A stretch of DNA of 64,000 nt from Sulfitobacter sp. F26169L (GCF_026410285.1 NZ_JAPMLP010000002.1:467633-531632), one strand, 5' to 3'. Shown: positions 27,640 through 37,124, numbered from the stretch's first letter. A program made the numbers and translations. The notes: generated by a model not told the origin, from the sequence alone.

Positions 27640-28893
27640 ATGAATATCATGTTTGTGCATCAGAATATGCCTGGCCAGTATCGTGAACTGGTCCAGTGGT
27701 TGGCCGAGCGTGGAGAACACACGATCTATTTCCTGACACAACGTAAAAATGCGCCGAAAATAGACGGGGTAGAGACGCGGATTTATAAAACGCATCGCGT
27801 ATCCAACAAAGAGTCTTACGGGCTGAGCAAGGTCTGGGAAGAGGCCACCGGCGCCGGGTTCGGTGCGGCGCTGGCGGCGCAGAAGATCGAGCGTGATGAC
27901 GGGTTTAAACCGGACATCGTTGTCGGGCATATCGGCTGGGGCGAGCTTACGTTTTTCAAACAGGTGTGGCCTGATGTGCCGATCATCGGTTTCTTTGAGT
28001 ATTATTACCGGTTGCACGGCGGTCCGGTGAATTTCGACGATGAAGAGCCGGTGAATGATCACACGCCTTTCCTGCTGCACGCGCGCAATGCTGTGCCTGC
28101 AGCTAACATTTTGACGGTTGATCGCGGCCTCAGCCCGACCAAGTGGCAGCGCGACTGTTTTCCGCCCGAGATGCATGACAAGATTTACGTCTGCCATGAC
28201 GGCATCCGCACAGACAAGCTTAAGCCGGACGCAACCGCGCAGTTGAAACTGGGGCGGATTGACAAACCCGTCGGGCTGGACGACGAGATCGTCACTTACA
28301 TGGCGCGCAATCTTGAGCGTATGCGGGGATTCCACAAATTCATGCGTGCCTTGCCCGATATCCTTGCAGCGCGTCCGAACGCGCGGGTGCTGGTTGTGGG
28401 TGGAAACGAGGTGTCCTACGGCGCAAAAATCAAAAGCCCCGGCGGATTGCGCGGCGAAATGGAAGCCGAAGTCGGGGATCGCGTCGATTGGAGCCGCGTG
28501 CATTTTCTGGGTCAGGTGCCTTACGAGCAGTATCAGAAGATCATCCAGATCAGCAGATGCCATATCTATATGACGATGCCGTTCGTTTTATCGTGGTCAC
28601 TGCTGGAAACAATGTCGATGGAAGCCACGATCGTCGCGTCTGATGTTGCCCCTGTTCGGGAGGCAATGACCCATGGTAAGACAGGCCTTCTGGTTGATTT
28701 CCACGATCCGGCGGCGCTGGCGCGTCAGGTAATTGAGGTGCTGGAGCGGCCCGCAGATTTCGCCCATCTGGGGCCTGCTGCGCGCCAACACGTGATTGCC
28801 GAATATGATTTTCTGACCAAATGCCTGCCAGAGCATATCGCCGAGATGAATGCCCTGCTGCCGCAGGACAAACAGATCCGTATGCCGGACTGA
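27640..28893 (+). CDS. Glycosyltransferase family 4 protein
   Basis: A 417-residue GT-B glycosyltransferase. The N-terminus (MNIMFVHQNMPGQYRELVQWLAERG) matches the group in which this HQN-PGQ block is typical. The C-terminal GT1 domain has RNLERMRGFHKFMRALPDIL for the nucleotide-sugar site, and the usual EX7E-like region reads SWSLLETMSMEATIVAS and PVREAMTHGKTGLLVDF. No signal peptide or membrane helix is seen. It is convergent with the Wza-like gene 7 bp away. It probably adds a sugar in the polysaccharide made by the genes downstream. Confidence 0.88.
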   Translation: MNIMFVHQNMPGQYRELVQWLAERGEHTIYFLTQRKNAPKIDGVETRIYKTHRVSNKESYGLSKVWEEATGAGFGAALAAQKIERDDGFKPDIVVGHIGWGELTFFKQVWPDVPIIGFFEYYYRLHGGPVNFDDEEPVNDHTPFLLHARNAVPAANILTVDRGLSPTKWQRDCFPPEMHDKIYVCHDGIRTDKLKPDATAQLKLGRIDKPVGLDDEIVTYMARNLERMRGFHKFMRALPDILAARPNARVLVVGGNEVSYGAKIKSPGGLRGEMEAEVGDRVDWSRVHFLGQVPYEQYQKIIQISRCHIYMTMPFVLSWSLLETMSMEATIVASDVAPVREAMTHGKTGLLVDFHDPAALARQVIEVLERPADFAHLGPAARQHVIAEYDFLTKCLPEHIAEMNALLPQDKQIRMPD

Positions 28894-28899
28894 TCAGGC

Positions 28900-30012
28900 T
28901 TAGTTGCTGCTGACCAGATTGATTAGGCCGAAGGCCGATCCGACCAGTCCGACAATCACACCGACGCTCGAAACCGGGCTTTCGGTGGCAAGCACCAGAT
29001 CACCGGAGTTGATAAAGAAGTTGCGTGCCGAAAACAGGCCGTCGGAAGTGGTGAGGTCAATCGTAAAGACCACCCGCTGCTGACGTGGCCCGCGTTGGCC
29101 TGCGTTAAGAGCGGATGCAGGATACTCGCGCAAGATCAGCACCCCCTTGGGGTTTGCGCGCACATCATTTACGCCACCAATGATCGAAAGCGCATCAAGT
29201 GCCGATACCTTGTCACGGTTAAAGCTGAACTGGCTTTCCTTTCCGGCCGCACCAAGGGACAGGAAATAGCGGCTGTCCTTTTCAATGATGATCCGGTCGC
29301 CGCCGCGCAGGCGTGTGTCAAGCTTGGGGTTGTCAAACAGGCGCTGGAGCGAGGTGCGATAGGTTTTGTGGCTTCGGACCAGCTTGACCTGCGGATTGGT
29401 GAGGGATTCATTCACACCGCCAGCGGCTGAAATCGCCGCCAGCACAGAAAAGTTCTGATCCGGCATTTTCAAGTTGCCGGGGCTGCGCACACCGCCAACC
29501 ATATCAACCGAGTTTATACGCCCTTCGGCCATGGAAAGTTGTACCTGCGCACCGGGGGCAACGGCCTCCAATTGGCGCTGAAGCAGCAGGCGTGCGTTGT
29601 CGGGGGTGCGTTCTGCGACGCGCACTTTGCCCACGTAGGGTACAAAGATCGATCCGCCTTCGGAAACGCGCATATTGGTCAGGTTTGTACTGCGCTCACC
29701 CGGCGCCATCAGCAGCGAGTTTTCGGCACTGTCCCAGATCACAAGGTTAAGTGTATCTCCGGGGCGGATGATCTGCGCATTGGTCCCGTGACTGTGGGAG
29801 AGCCAACCATAGTGTCGCGCACCGGTGTCGGGCCACTCCGAAACGCTGGGCAAGAATGCTTTTGTAACCGGATAGACCGCAAAATCTGCTTCCGGCTGGT
29901 CAGCGCCTTTGGTTACTTCCGATTGGATCGCAGCGCCGCGGGGCAGGGCGCCACATGCAGCTAACGTACCGCAAAGTGCTATCCACAAAAGGTACTTGGT
30001 TAGCTTGCGCAT
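28900..30012 (-). CDS. Wza-like polysaccharide export lipoprotein
   Basis: A 370-residue outer-membrane polysaccharide export protein. The signal peptide ends in a lipobox (LAACGALPRG, acylated Cys at about residue 20). The poly-export domain begins near IRPGDTLNLVIWDSAEN and continues with GSIFVPYVGKVRVAERT. SLBB-like segments follow (VDMVGGVRSPGNLKMP, and FSFNRDKVSALDALSIIGGVND). A C-terminal hydrophobic stretch (SSVGVIVGLVGSAFGLINLV) could be the outer-membrane helix. ATG 30012 is preferred to GTG 30024 by signal-peptide shape. It is divergent from the epimerase/sugar transferase genes. Confidence 0.88.
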   Translation of the reverse strand: MRKLTKYLLWIALCGTLAACGALPRGAAIQSEVTKGADQPEADFAVYPVTKAFLPSVSEWPDTGARHYGWLSHSHGTNAQIIRPGDTLNLVIWDSAENSLLMAPGERSTNLTNMRVSEGGSIFVPYVGKVRVAERTPDNARLLLQRQLEAVAPGAQVQLSMAEGRINSVDMVGGVRSPGNLKMPDQNFSVLAAISAAGGVNESLTNPQVKLVRSHKTYRTSLQRLFDNPKLDTRLRGGDRIIIEKDSRYFLSLGAAGKESQFSFNRDKVSALDALSIIGGVNDVRANPKGVLILREYPASALNAGQRGPRQQRVVFTIDLTTSDGLFSARNFFINSGDLVLATESPVSSVGVIVGLVGSAFGLINLVSSN

Positions 30013-30114
30013 CGGAATTCCCACTCAATCTATTGTGTTCGACCCGTATCACATGCCGTGATTGTGGTGTGTGCGGGTTGGAAAAATATTGAACGCAAGA
30101 TACTGCATGACGCT

Positions 30115-30969
30115 ATGAGGTCAATCGTTACAACACCTGTTCAAACCGATTCTCGCGTGCTGTTGCTTGGCGCGGGTGGCCGTCTGGGCCGGATGCTGTT
30201 TGCGCATTGGCCGCAACCGCGTCAACTGATCGGGCAGAGCCGCCAGAATATCAACGGATTTCTGAAGTTTGATCCGCTGGCCGACAGTGCCGCGCTGAAA
30301 TCCGCGGCGGCGCAGGCGCAGACTGTTATTTGCCTATCGGGTGTCACACCGGCCCACGCAGTCGCGACCGGTGACGGGATGCATCTTAATACCGATCTGG
30401 CGCTTGCGGCCATTGATGCCGCGCCCGCCGAGACACGCGTGTTTGTTGCTTCGTCCGCAGCGGTTTATGGCGCGGCTTATGGCCCGCTTTGCGAAGATGG
30501 GCCGGTTGCCCCGCTGAGCGCATATGGCCACGCCAAACGCGCGATGGAGGAAGTCGCATTGGCGCGGGGCGCGGGGCGGATTTGTGTGCTGCGTATTGGA
30601 AATGTTGCGGGGGCTGATGCGATCTTGGGCGGATGGCGTGATGGTATGGCGCTGGATCAATTGCCAGATGGCGGCACACCCCGGCGCAGCTATATCGGGC
30701 CGCAAACGCTGGCGCGGGTTATCCATACATTATGCATGGCAAAAGACGTGCCGGACATTATCAACATCGCCGCCCCCGGCGTGATTGAAATGGGCGCGTT
30801 GCTGGATGCTGCCGGTCTGGCATGGGCGCCGCGCGCACCCCAAGGCCCCGTGATCGGGGAAGTAGCACTGGACACCCGCCGCCTGGAAGCGCTTTACAGT
30901 TTTTCAGAAGATGAATGCACGGCGCAAGGCATGGTTGCGCAATGGAACAAGGGCAGGGCTGAAGGATGA
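30115..30969 (+). CDS. NAD-dependent epimerase/dehydratase (extended SDR)
   Basis: A 284-residue extended short-chain dehydrogenase. The NAD-binding motif VLLLGAGGRLGRML is near the start, and the catalytic YxxxK is YGHAKRAMEE, preceded by VFVASSAAVYG with the catalytic Ser. It is shorter than most UDP-sugar epimerases. The ATG at 30115 starts the Rossmann fold at a normal distance. The stop overlaps the next gene (sugar transferase) by 4 bases. It probably makes a nucleotide sugar for the polysaccharide; which one is unknown. Confidence 0.85.
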   Translation: MRSIVTTPVQTDSRVLLLGAGGRLGRMLFAHWPQPRQLIGQSRQNINGFLKFDPLADSAALKSAAAQAQTVICLSGVTPAHAVATGDGMHLNTDLALAAIDAAPAETRVFVASSAAVYGAAYGPLCEDGPVAPLSAYGHAKRAMEEVALARGAGRICVLRIGNVAGADAILGGWRDGMALDQLPDGGTPRRSYIGPQTLARVIHTLCMAKDVPDIINIAAPGVIEMGALLDAAGLAWAPRAPQGPVIGEVALDTRRLEALYSFSEDECTAQGMVAQWNKGRAEG

Positions 30970-31574
30970 CTTGGCGCAAACGCATCTTTGATCTGTTTTT
31001 CGCCAGCCTGTTGGTGGTGATCCTCGGGCCGATAATACTGCTGTTGATTGTGTACATCTACCTCAAGCAAGGGCGCCCGTTGTTCTACGTGGCCGAGCGG
31101 ATGAAAACGCCCGATCAGGCGTTTGGCCTGATCAAGTTTCGCACGATGACGGTGGTGGAGAAAGATCAAGGGGTGTCGGGGGCCCATAAAGCATCGCGCG
31201 TTACCCCTGTCGGAGCGCGGTTGCGCTCCAAACGGCTGGATGAATTCCCCCAGCTTTGGAATATACTCAAGGGCGATCTGTCTTTTGTTGGCCCGCGCCC
31301 TCCATTGCGCGAATATGTCGAGCAGTTTCCCGAGATTTATGGTGAAGTGCTCAGGTCTGTTCCGGGTGTGACGGGCCTCGCCACGATCCGGTTTCACAAA
31401 CACGAAGAACGCCTGCTGTCGCGCTGCACAACCGCCGAGCAAACGCAGGATGTCTATTGCCGCATCTGCATTCCACGGAAGGCTAAGCTGGATTTGATCT
31501 ATCAGCGTCATCAGAATATCTGCTATGATTTTGATTTGGTGTTTCAGACAATCGCAAACCTTTTCCGGCGCTGA
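30966..31574 (+). CDS. Bacterial sugar transferase (polyprenyl-phosphate priming enzyme)
   Basis: A 202-residue member of the WcaJ/PglC family that transfers a sugar phosphate from a UDP-sugar to undecaprenyl phosphate, starting a repeat unit. It has a single N-terminal hydrophobic re-entrant segment (IFDLFFASLLVVILGPIILLLIVYI), then FGLIKFRTM, the DEFPQLWNILKGDLSFVGPRPPL block and a PGVTGLATI motif. These are all family-defining. The size is that of the small, PglC-like form. It overlaps the epimerase start and is followed after 176 bp by the FlaA1-like gene. Confidence 0.93.
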   Translation: MTWRKRIFDLFFASLLVVILGPIILLLIVYIYLKQGRPLFYVAERMKTPDQAFGLIKFRTMTVVEKDQGVSGAHKASRVTPVGARLRSKRLDEFPQLWNILKGDLSFVGPRPPLREYVEQFPEIYGEVLRSVPGVTGLATIRFHKHEERLLSRCTTAEQTQDVYCRICIPRKAKLDLIYQRHQNICYDFDLVFQTIANLFRR

Positions 31575-31750
31575 AATCCGGCCACCTGCGCTTAATCCTG
31601 TGGATTGATCATCATTTGTTATGCTTTTAGGTGAAAATATAGTATTCGTAGCCGGTGATTGCGGTTAATGGCTGCATGGATCGCGCTGCAAGGCGCCGGT
31701 TTTAATAACTTTGCCGTCGCGACAGAATGTCGTGTAATTTGGAACAGGTC

Positions 31751-33640
31751 ATGTTGAACTGGATTAAGTCGCTTAGTAAATTGCAAAAGCGGCGCATCAT
31801 GCAGGGGATTGACGCGGCGCTTGTTCCGCTTGCCTTGTTGTTTGCGTTCTCCACCTTGGATTTGCAGGGTGGAATATGGGAAAATATGCGCAGTTACATG
31901 CTGCTGCTTCCGTATATGGTGCTGGCAACCATCGGCATTTCTGTCTGGCTCGGCACGAGTGATACGCAGCTTAGCGCTTATGAGGCGGCGTCAGTCGGTT
32001 TGACCGCGATCCATGCGGCATTGCTTGCAGTTGCTTCAGCCGTGTTCTCTGACATTTCGGGGCTGGATCTGCCTGTCGGGCTGCATATGGTTTTCGGTAT
32101 GGTGTTCTTTTGCTTTGCCGTAGCAAGCCGCGCCGTCTTGCTTCAGCTGGTGCTGGCGCTGTATCGCTACTCCAGCAACCGGACGCGGGTGTTGATATAC
32201 GGTGCGGGAACAACCGGATCACATATGGTGTCTGCCCTGCGGGGTCACCAGTCCATACATCCCGTTGCTTTTGTAGATGATAATAAGGGTTTGCACGGTA
32301 TGCGTGTGCAGCGCCTGACGGTCTATCCATCGGTGAACATCGCCAAGGTGGTCGAGGACAAGCAGATTGATCGTGTGCTGTTGGCAGTGCCATCCCTAAG
32401 CCGCCCCAAGCAAGCCCAAATCGCACGGCGGTTGGAAAAGATGGGCCTGGAAGTACAGACATTGCCGTCCTTTTCCCAGTTGATCGGAGAAAAGGAACTG
32501 GTCGAAAAGCTGACGCCGGTTTCCGCGAAAAGCTTTTTGGGCCGCGTCGAAATTGATCATCCGCTGGGTGATGCAAGCAGTAGCTACAAGGATAAGGTTG
32601 TTCTCATCTCGGGCGCGGGTGGTTCCATCGGTTCGGAGTTGTGCCGTCAGGTAATTGATTGCAAGCCGTCCAAGCTGATCCTCTTCGAATTGAGCGAATT
32701 GGGCCTGTACAATATCGACATGGAACTGCGCAGTACGATTGAACATGAGAATTTGAATATCGAGATTGTTCCTGTATTGGGAACAGTCACGGACAGCAGG
32801 CAGGTGCGAAAACTGCTCACGACGCATGGCGTGCAGATTGTGTTGCACGCAGCTGCTTATAAACACGTCCCACTGGTTGAAGCGAACCCGCTCACCGGAT
32901 TGGTGAACAACGTGTTTGGCACCCAGACACTGGCCGAACAATCCGCCAAGGCGGGGGTGGAACGGTTTATGCTAATTTCTTCAGACAAGGCTGTGCGGCC
33001 AACCAATGTGATGGGCGCTTCGAAACGGTTGGCCGAACTGGTCGTGCGCGATATGGCGACGCGTGTGGGCAACAAGGAAGGCACAGTCTTTTCTATGGTC
33101 CGGTTCGGAAACGTCCTTGGTTCGTCGGGGTCTGTTGTACCGCTGTTCCAGGAGCAGTTGAGCAGGGGCGGCCCGCTCACGGTGACTGATAAAGGTGTCG
33201 AGCGTTACTTTATGACCGTTCAAGAGGCGGTTCAGCTTGTCTTGCAGGCTTGTGCAATCAGCCGCGGTGCGGAGGTGTTTGTGCTGGACATGGGGCAGCC
33301 GGTGCCAATCCTGAACCTTGCCCGTCAGGTGATCGAAAGCGCTGGATACGAGGTACGTGACGCAGACAATCCCGATGGCGATATCGAAATCGAAATTACG
33401 GGCCTGCGTCCGGGTGAAAAGATGTCGGAAGAACTGACATTGTCAGACAGCCTGCTTGGCACATCGTACCCCAAAATTTTTATGACCCATGAGGAAGGGC
33501 TGTCGCAGATCGAAATCGCCACCGCCTTGCGCAGCCTGCGCGAAGCGTTTGTCGCCAGTGACGAAGACATGGCCCGCGACGTGGTGCGCCGCTGGGTCGA
33601 AGGCTTTCAGGTTATCGTTACAAAGGCAGACGCATCCTGA
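31751..33640 (+). CDS. Membrane nucleotide-sugar 4,6-dehydratase/epimerase (FlaA1/CapD/WbpM family)
   Basis: A 629-residue protein. The N-terminal ~130 residues contain four hydrophobic helices (for example ALVPLALLFAFSTL and LLPYMVLATIGISVWLG). A first NAD/CoA-type Rossmann domain has LIYGAGTTGSHMVSAL. The catalytic SDR domain follows, with VVLISGAGGSIGSELCRQVI and SSDKAVRPTNVMGASKRLAEL, in which the usual Tyr is Met, as is normal for the FlaA1/PglF group. The enzyme converts UDP-GlcNAc to a 4-keto-6-deoxy sugar in well-studied relatives. ATG 31751 with GGAACAGG upstream was preferred to ATG 31727. Confidence 0.92.
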   Translation: MLNWIKSLSKLQKRRIMQGIDAALVPLALLFAFSTLDLQGGIWENMRSYMLLLPYMVLATIGISVWLGTSDTQLSAYEAASVGLTAIHAALLAVASAVFSDISGLDLPVGLHMVFGMVFFCFAVASRAVLLQLVLALYRYSSNRTRVLIYGAGTTGSHMVSALRGHQSIHPVAFVDDNKGLHGMRVQRLTVYPSVNIAKVVEDKQIDRVLLAVPSLSRPKQAQIARRLEKMGLEVQTLPSFSQLIGEKELVEKLTPVSAKSFLGRVEIDHPLGDASSSYKDKVVLISGAGGSIGSELCRQVIDCKPSKLILFELSELGLYNIDMELRSTIEHENLNIEIVPVLGTVTDSRQVRKLLTTHGVQIVLHAAAYKHVPLVEANPLTGLVNNVFGTQTLAEQSAKAGVERFMLISSDKAVRPTNVMGASKRLAELVVRDMATRVGNKEGTVFSMVRFGNVLGSSGSVVPLFQEQLSRGGPLTVTDKGVERYFMTVQEAVQLVLQACAISRGAEVFVLDMGQPVPILNLARQVIESAGYEVRDADNPDGDIEIEITGLRPGEKMSEELTLSDSLLGTSYPKIFMTHEEGLSQIEIATALRSLREAFVASDEDMARDVVRRWVEGFQVIVTKADAS

Positions 33641-33761
33641 ACAGAGCGCAGATTTGTCACGCAATCCTTCAATAAGAAGCTGACTAATTCTGCTTTGTTG
33701 CGCTTTCCCGAACAGATGTGCATTAGTTGCCGCAAAGACAGTACCGGACAGAGAGCAGAAA

Positions 33762-35927
33762 ATGATCCGACATCTTGCACAGACAGCGCTTTGTACCAGC
33801 CTTTTCGGGGCTGCCTGCATCGTTCCTTCGGGGACAGGAGCGCAGAATGTCGACGGCTTTTTCGATGTGCCCAGCCGCCCGTCCCTCAACTTTTACGGCG
33901 TGACCGGGCTGATTGACATGCCAACTGCCGAAGCATTGCCAGACGGGCAGGTGGCAATCGGCATTTCACACGGCGGCGGACAAACGCGCACAACGCTCAC
34001 GTTTCAGGCGATGCCGCGGATTCAAGCCAGCTTCCGTTACTCTGGTATTAAAAACGCCAACATCGCTGGTTTCGATACCTACCGTGACCGCAGCTTTGAC
34101 GCCCGCTTTCTGTTGAACTACGAAAGCCGCTATTTGCCTGCTGTAACCCTCGGGCTACAGGATTTTGCCGGAACGGGTATCTACGCGGGTGAGTTTCTGG
34201 CAGCGACCAAGACGTTCTCGGGTAGTCGTGTTCCGGGGGTTGTGAAGACCACTGTCGGTCTGGGCTGGGGCCGTTTGGGCAGTTCGGGTGCAATCGGCGC
34301 GCCGTTCGGCAGTGACCGTCCCGCGTTCACGCCGGGTGATACGGGCGGTGAACTGTCTGCAAACCAGTGGTTTCGCGGTGATGTCGCACCGTTTGCCGGT
34401 GTTGAGTGGCAGGTGAATGACAAATTTGGCCTGAAAGCTGAATACAGCTCTGACGCCTATGTGGTCGAAACCGGCCAAGGTGTAATCGAGCGGAAATCAC
34501 GGTTCAACTTTGGTGCCGAATATCAGGTCAATGATGCAATCCGGATCGGTGGCTATTATCTTTACGGTTCCGAAATCGGGGTCAACGTTCAGATGCAGTT
34601 GAACCCTAATAGAGCGATTGTCCCGATGCGCATCGCTGCACCGCGCCCCTACGATATCAGACCTGCGCGCCGCACCGATCCTGCCGCCTACGATGGCTCG
34701 TGGGCCAAATCGCAATCAACGGCATCAGGTGCCGTACGCGATGCAATGATACCGCTGCTGGAAGCAGAAGGCCTGACGTTGGTCGAGGCGCGGACGACTG
34801 CGTCGACAACGGAGATCCGCTATACAAACGATCGCTACCGCGCGACGGCCGTGTCAGTCGGGCGGGTTGCACGGGCGATGGCGCGGGTTTTACCTGCTTC
34901 TGTTGAAACGTTCCGTATTGTGCCTGTGGTGAACAATCTGGCGCAGTCAGCCATTGTTTTGCGTCGCTCTGATCTGGAGGCGTTGGAAACCGCGCCGAAC
35001 TCGGCTGATGCGCTGTTGGCGGTGGCCGGAATAACCAGTGCTTCGCCCGCACTTCCGGGTTCTGCGCGCAACGAATCCTTGTACCCCAAGTTCAACTGGT
35101 CACTTGGCCCCTATCTGACACAGCGCTATTTCGATCCTTATGAGCCGATCCGGCTTGATGCGGGTCTGTCGCTTAATCTGTCTTACCAACCTGCACCGGG
35201 GTGGACGGTTGCAGGGCAGGTCCGGCATCGCTTGGTTGGCAATAACGCTGATATTTTCCGCCTCAATCAATCCCGCCTGCCGCACGTACGCTCTGACGCG
35301 GTTGAGTATGATCAAGGTGGTGATACTTTTATTCCCAGTCTCTACGTGAGCAAACAGTGGAAAGCCGGATCCGATGTGTATGCGCGGGTGTCAGCAGGCT
35401 ATCTTGAGCGGATGTTCGGCGGTGTTTCGGCGGAGCTGTTGTGGAAACCGGTCGCGAGCAGGCTCGCGCTGGGAGTCGAGACAAACTATGTCAAACAGCG
35501 CGCTTTTGACGATATGCTGGGCTTTCAGGATTACAGCGTCGCAACCGGACATGTTTCAGCATATTACGAATTTAACGGCGGCTACACCGCGCAAGTCGAT
35601 GTTGGTCGCTACCTTGCCGGTGATGTCGGAGCTACTTTCACGCTTGAGCGGGAATTTGCAAACGGTTGGGCACTGGGGGGCTTCTTTACCCTGACCGATG
35701 TATCGTCAGAAGACTTCGGCGTGGGATCCTTTGATAAAGGTATCAAGGTGACAATTCCAACAGACTGGCTGCTGGGCAAGCCGGACAAGCGGATCAGATC
35801 TACTTCCGTCCGTCCGTTCTCTCGTGATGGTGGTGCGCGTCTGAATGTGCCGGGCCGTCTGTACGAACAGGTGCGCAGTGGCCATCGCAACGGGCTGGTT
35901 GGAAACTGGTCTGGAGTTTGGGAATGA
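33762..35927 (+). CDS. YjbH-domain outer-membrane protein
   Basis: A 721-residue exported protein with a signal peptide (cleavage near TGAQNVDGFF). It belongs to the YjbH family (former DUF940), thought to form beta-barrel modules for exopolysaccharide export, like YjbH of enterobacteria. Family blocks include LNFYGVTGLIDMPTAEALPDGQVAIGISH and FNWSLGPYLTQRYFDPYEPIRLDAG. Repeated beta-hairpin stretches and few helices fit a barrel. The stop overlaps the start of the YjbF-like lipoprotein by ATGA. A polysaccharide role is inferred from family and neighbours. Confidence 0.88.
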   Translation: MIRHLAQTALCTSLFGAACIVPSGTGAQNVDGFFDVPSRPSLNFYGVTGLIDMPTAEALPDGQVAIGISHGGGQTRTTLTFQAMPRIQASFRYSGIKNANIAGFDTYRDRSFDARFLLNYESRYLPAVTLGLQDFAGTGIYAGEFLAATKTFSGSRVPGVVKTTVGLGWGRLGSSGAIGAPFGSDRPAFTPGDTGGELSANQWFRGDVAPFAGVEWQVNDKFGLKAEYSSDAYVVETGQGVIERKSRFNFGAEYQVNDAIRIGGYYLYGSEIGVNVQMQLNPNRAIVPMRIAAPRPYDIRPARRTDPAAYDGSWAKSQSTASGAVRDAMIPLLEAEGLTLVEARTTASTTEIRYTNDRYRATAVSVGRVARAMARVLPASVETFRIVPVVNNLAQSAIVLRRSDLEALETAPNSADALLAVAGITSASPALPGSARNESLYPKFNWSLGPYLTQRYFDPYEPIRLDAGLSLNLSYQPAPGWTVAGQVRHRLVGNNADIFRLNQSRLPHVRSDAVEYDQGGDTFIPSLYVSKQWKAGSDVYARVSAGYLERMFGGVSAELLWKPVASRLALGVETNYVKQRAFDDMLGFQDYSVATGHVSAYYEFNGGYTAQVDVGRYLAGDVGATFTLEREFANGWALGGFFTLTDVSSEDFGVGSFDKGIKVTIPTDWLLGKPDKRIRSTSVRPFSRDGGARLNVPGRLYEQVRSGHRNGLVGNWSGVWE

Positions 35928-36628
35928 AAAATTTTGCATCGCACATTCTTAGTGCTGGTCTGATTGCAGGAATGTTGGCTGCTTGCAGCTCTGAAAAATC
36001 CGACTCGGCCAGTGTAGCGCAGACTGTCGCGACGACTTTGAAAACTGTCATTCAAGGCCGTAGGGAAGGGGCGCCGCAACGGGTTGTGCTGTCGGCCGAG
36101 GAATATGCGAAGATCAACGTCCCCATGCTTCAGGTTAACCCTGTCACGCTGGGAGGCAGCGATTTTCTGCAGCGTGCTGCAACGCGGCGCGATTCGGGGC
36201 GTGGCGCTGTAGAAATCTGGAAATCTTCCGATAACGCTCAGGTTTTTTTGAGAAATGGTGTGGTTATTGGCACACGTGGCATCGGGCGTGATATAATTGC
36301 TGCAGATGCGAGCGTGACAGTTTCAGCCCTGAAAACCGGCGCAAACCGAAGCGGCATTCGCACATTTACAATTTCCGACGGCGATGTAACCAGCAGCAAA
36401 TTTCAGTATCGCTGCGACATTCGCAATTTGGGAGCAGCAAAGGTAACCTTTGCAAATCAATCTCTTACAACAGATCACTTTCGCGAAACATGTGTAAGTG
36501 ACGCAGCAGGAGGTCAGGGTATAAGTAACGAGTATTGGGTCCAACGCTCTACCGGCGTTGTTCGCAAATCAAGACAATGGATGGGGCCGGCAGTGGGCTA
36601 CTTCGATATGGTTTTGTTGAAATATTGA
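35924..36628 (+). CDS. YjbF/GfcB-family lipoprotein
   Basis: A 234-residue lipoprotein with signal peptide and lipobox GMLAACSS (Cys near residue 20). The mature domain resembles the YjbF/GfcB family of group 4 capsule and yjb operons: VVLSAEEYAKINVPMLQV, VEIWKSSDNAQVFLRNGVVIGTRGIGRDIIAAD and a closing YWVQRSTGVVRKSRQW. Its ATG overlaps the YjbH stop. The pair YjbF-YjbH is as in enterobacterial yjbEFGH, but the order is reversed and no YjbG/GfcC gene is present. Confidence 0.85.
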   Translation: MKNFASHILSAGLIAGMLAACSSEKSDSASVAQTVATTLKTVIQGRREGAPQRVVLSAEEYAKINVPMLQVNPVTLGGSDFLQRAATRRDSGRGAVEIWKSSDNAQVFLRNGVVIGTRGIGRDIIAADASVTVSALKTGANRSGIRTFTISDGDVTSSKFQYRCDIRNLGAAKVTFANQSLTTDHFRETCVSDAAGGQGISNEYWVQRSTGVVRKSRQWMGPAVGYFDMVLLKY

Positions 36629-36698
36629 GCTTCCGAGCAACACTTGGCAGATGATCGCCAATAATGTAGTTTGAGCAAGATATTACCGTTGAGAATTC

Positions 36699-36743
36699 AT
36701 TCCCGTTCGGCTATTCAAATTTCAAACGGGGAATCCCCCGAAC
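36699..36743 (+). promoter_or_regulatory. Leader with competing inverted repeats upstream of small exported protein
   Basis: ATTCCCGTT (36699-36707) can pair with AACGGGGAAT (36725-36734). The overlapping GTTCGG (36705-36710) can instead pair with CCGAAC (36738-36743), and GGGG-AAT-CCCC (36728-36738) can fold by itself. These are mutually exclusive structures just before the ribosome-binding site (AGGA at 36758-36761). Confidence 0.4.
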
Positions 36744-36769
36744 AGTAAATCTAACACAGGATGACTAAA

Positions 36770-37015
36770 ATGTTTAAAACCGTTTCTCTTGCCACAATCG
36801 TAGCATTCGCCGCGACAACTTCTTTTGCCGGTTCGCTTGAGCCAGTTCAGGAAGAAGAAAAAGTAATCGCGTACGTTCCTGCTGGCGGTTCCGGCATCGG
36901 CGTTCCAGCAATCGTAGGCGGCGTAGTAGCTGCTGCTGTTGTTGCCGCACTGGTTTCAAACAGCAACGACGATGACGATGGTTCCGTAGACGGCCACGGT
37001 ACTGAAGCAGACTAA
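36770..37015 (+). CDS. Small exported protein with acidic tail, YjbE-like in type
   Basis: An 81-residue protein with signal peptide MFKTVSLATIVAFAATTSFAG. The mature part is about 60 residues: an acidic linker, a Gly/Ala/Val-rich stretch able to span a membrane (VPAIVGGVVAAAVVAALV), and an Asp-rich end (NDDDDGSVDG). AGGA lies 8 bases before ATG 36770, which I preferred to ATG 36761. It follows the yjbH-yjbF-like genes and ends in a strong terminator. Enterobacterial yjb operons begin with a small secreted YjbE of similar type; homology is not demonstrated. Confidence 0.72.
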   Translation: MFKTVSLATIVAFAATTSFAGSLEPVQEEEKVIAYVPAGGSGIGVPAIVGGVVAAAVVAALVSNSNDDDDGSVDGHGTEAD

Positions 37016-37047
37016 GTCTTCTTCGAGGCATCGAGCTATCAAAATTC

Positions 37048-37077
37048 AACGGCCTTTCCTAACGGAAAGGCCGTTTT
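37048..37077 (+). terminator. Strong intrinsic terminator
   Basis: A perfect 11-bp stem (37049-37059 with 37064-37074, ACGGCCTTTCC pairing with GGAAAGGCCGT) with a 4-base loop, followed by TTTT. It ends the transcript of the small exported protein. Confidence 0.95.
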
Positions 37078-37124
37078 CGTTTGTGGACCTTGCCATCTAT
37101 CCCAATAAGTAGAGGGAGCGGATC

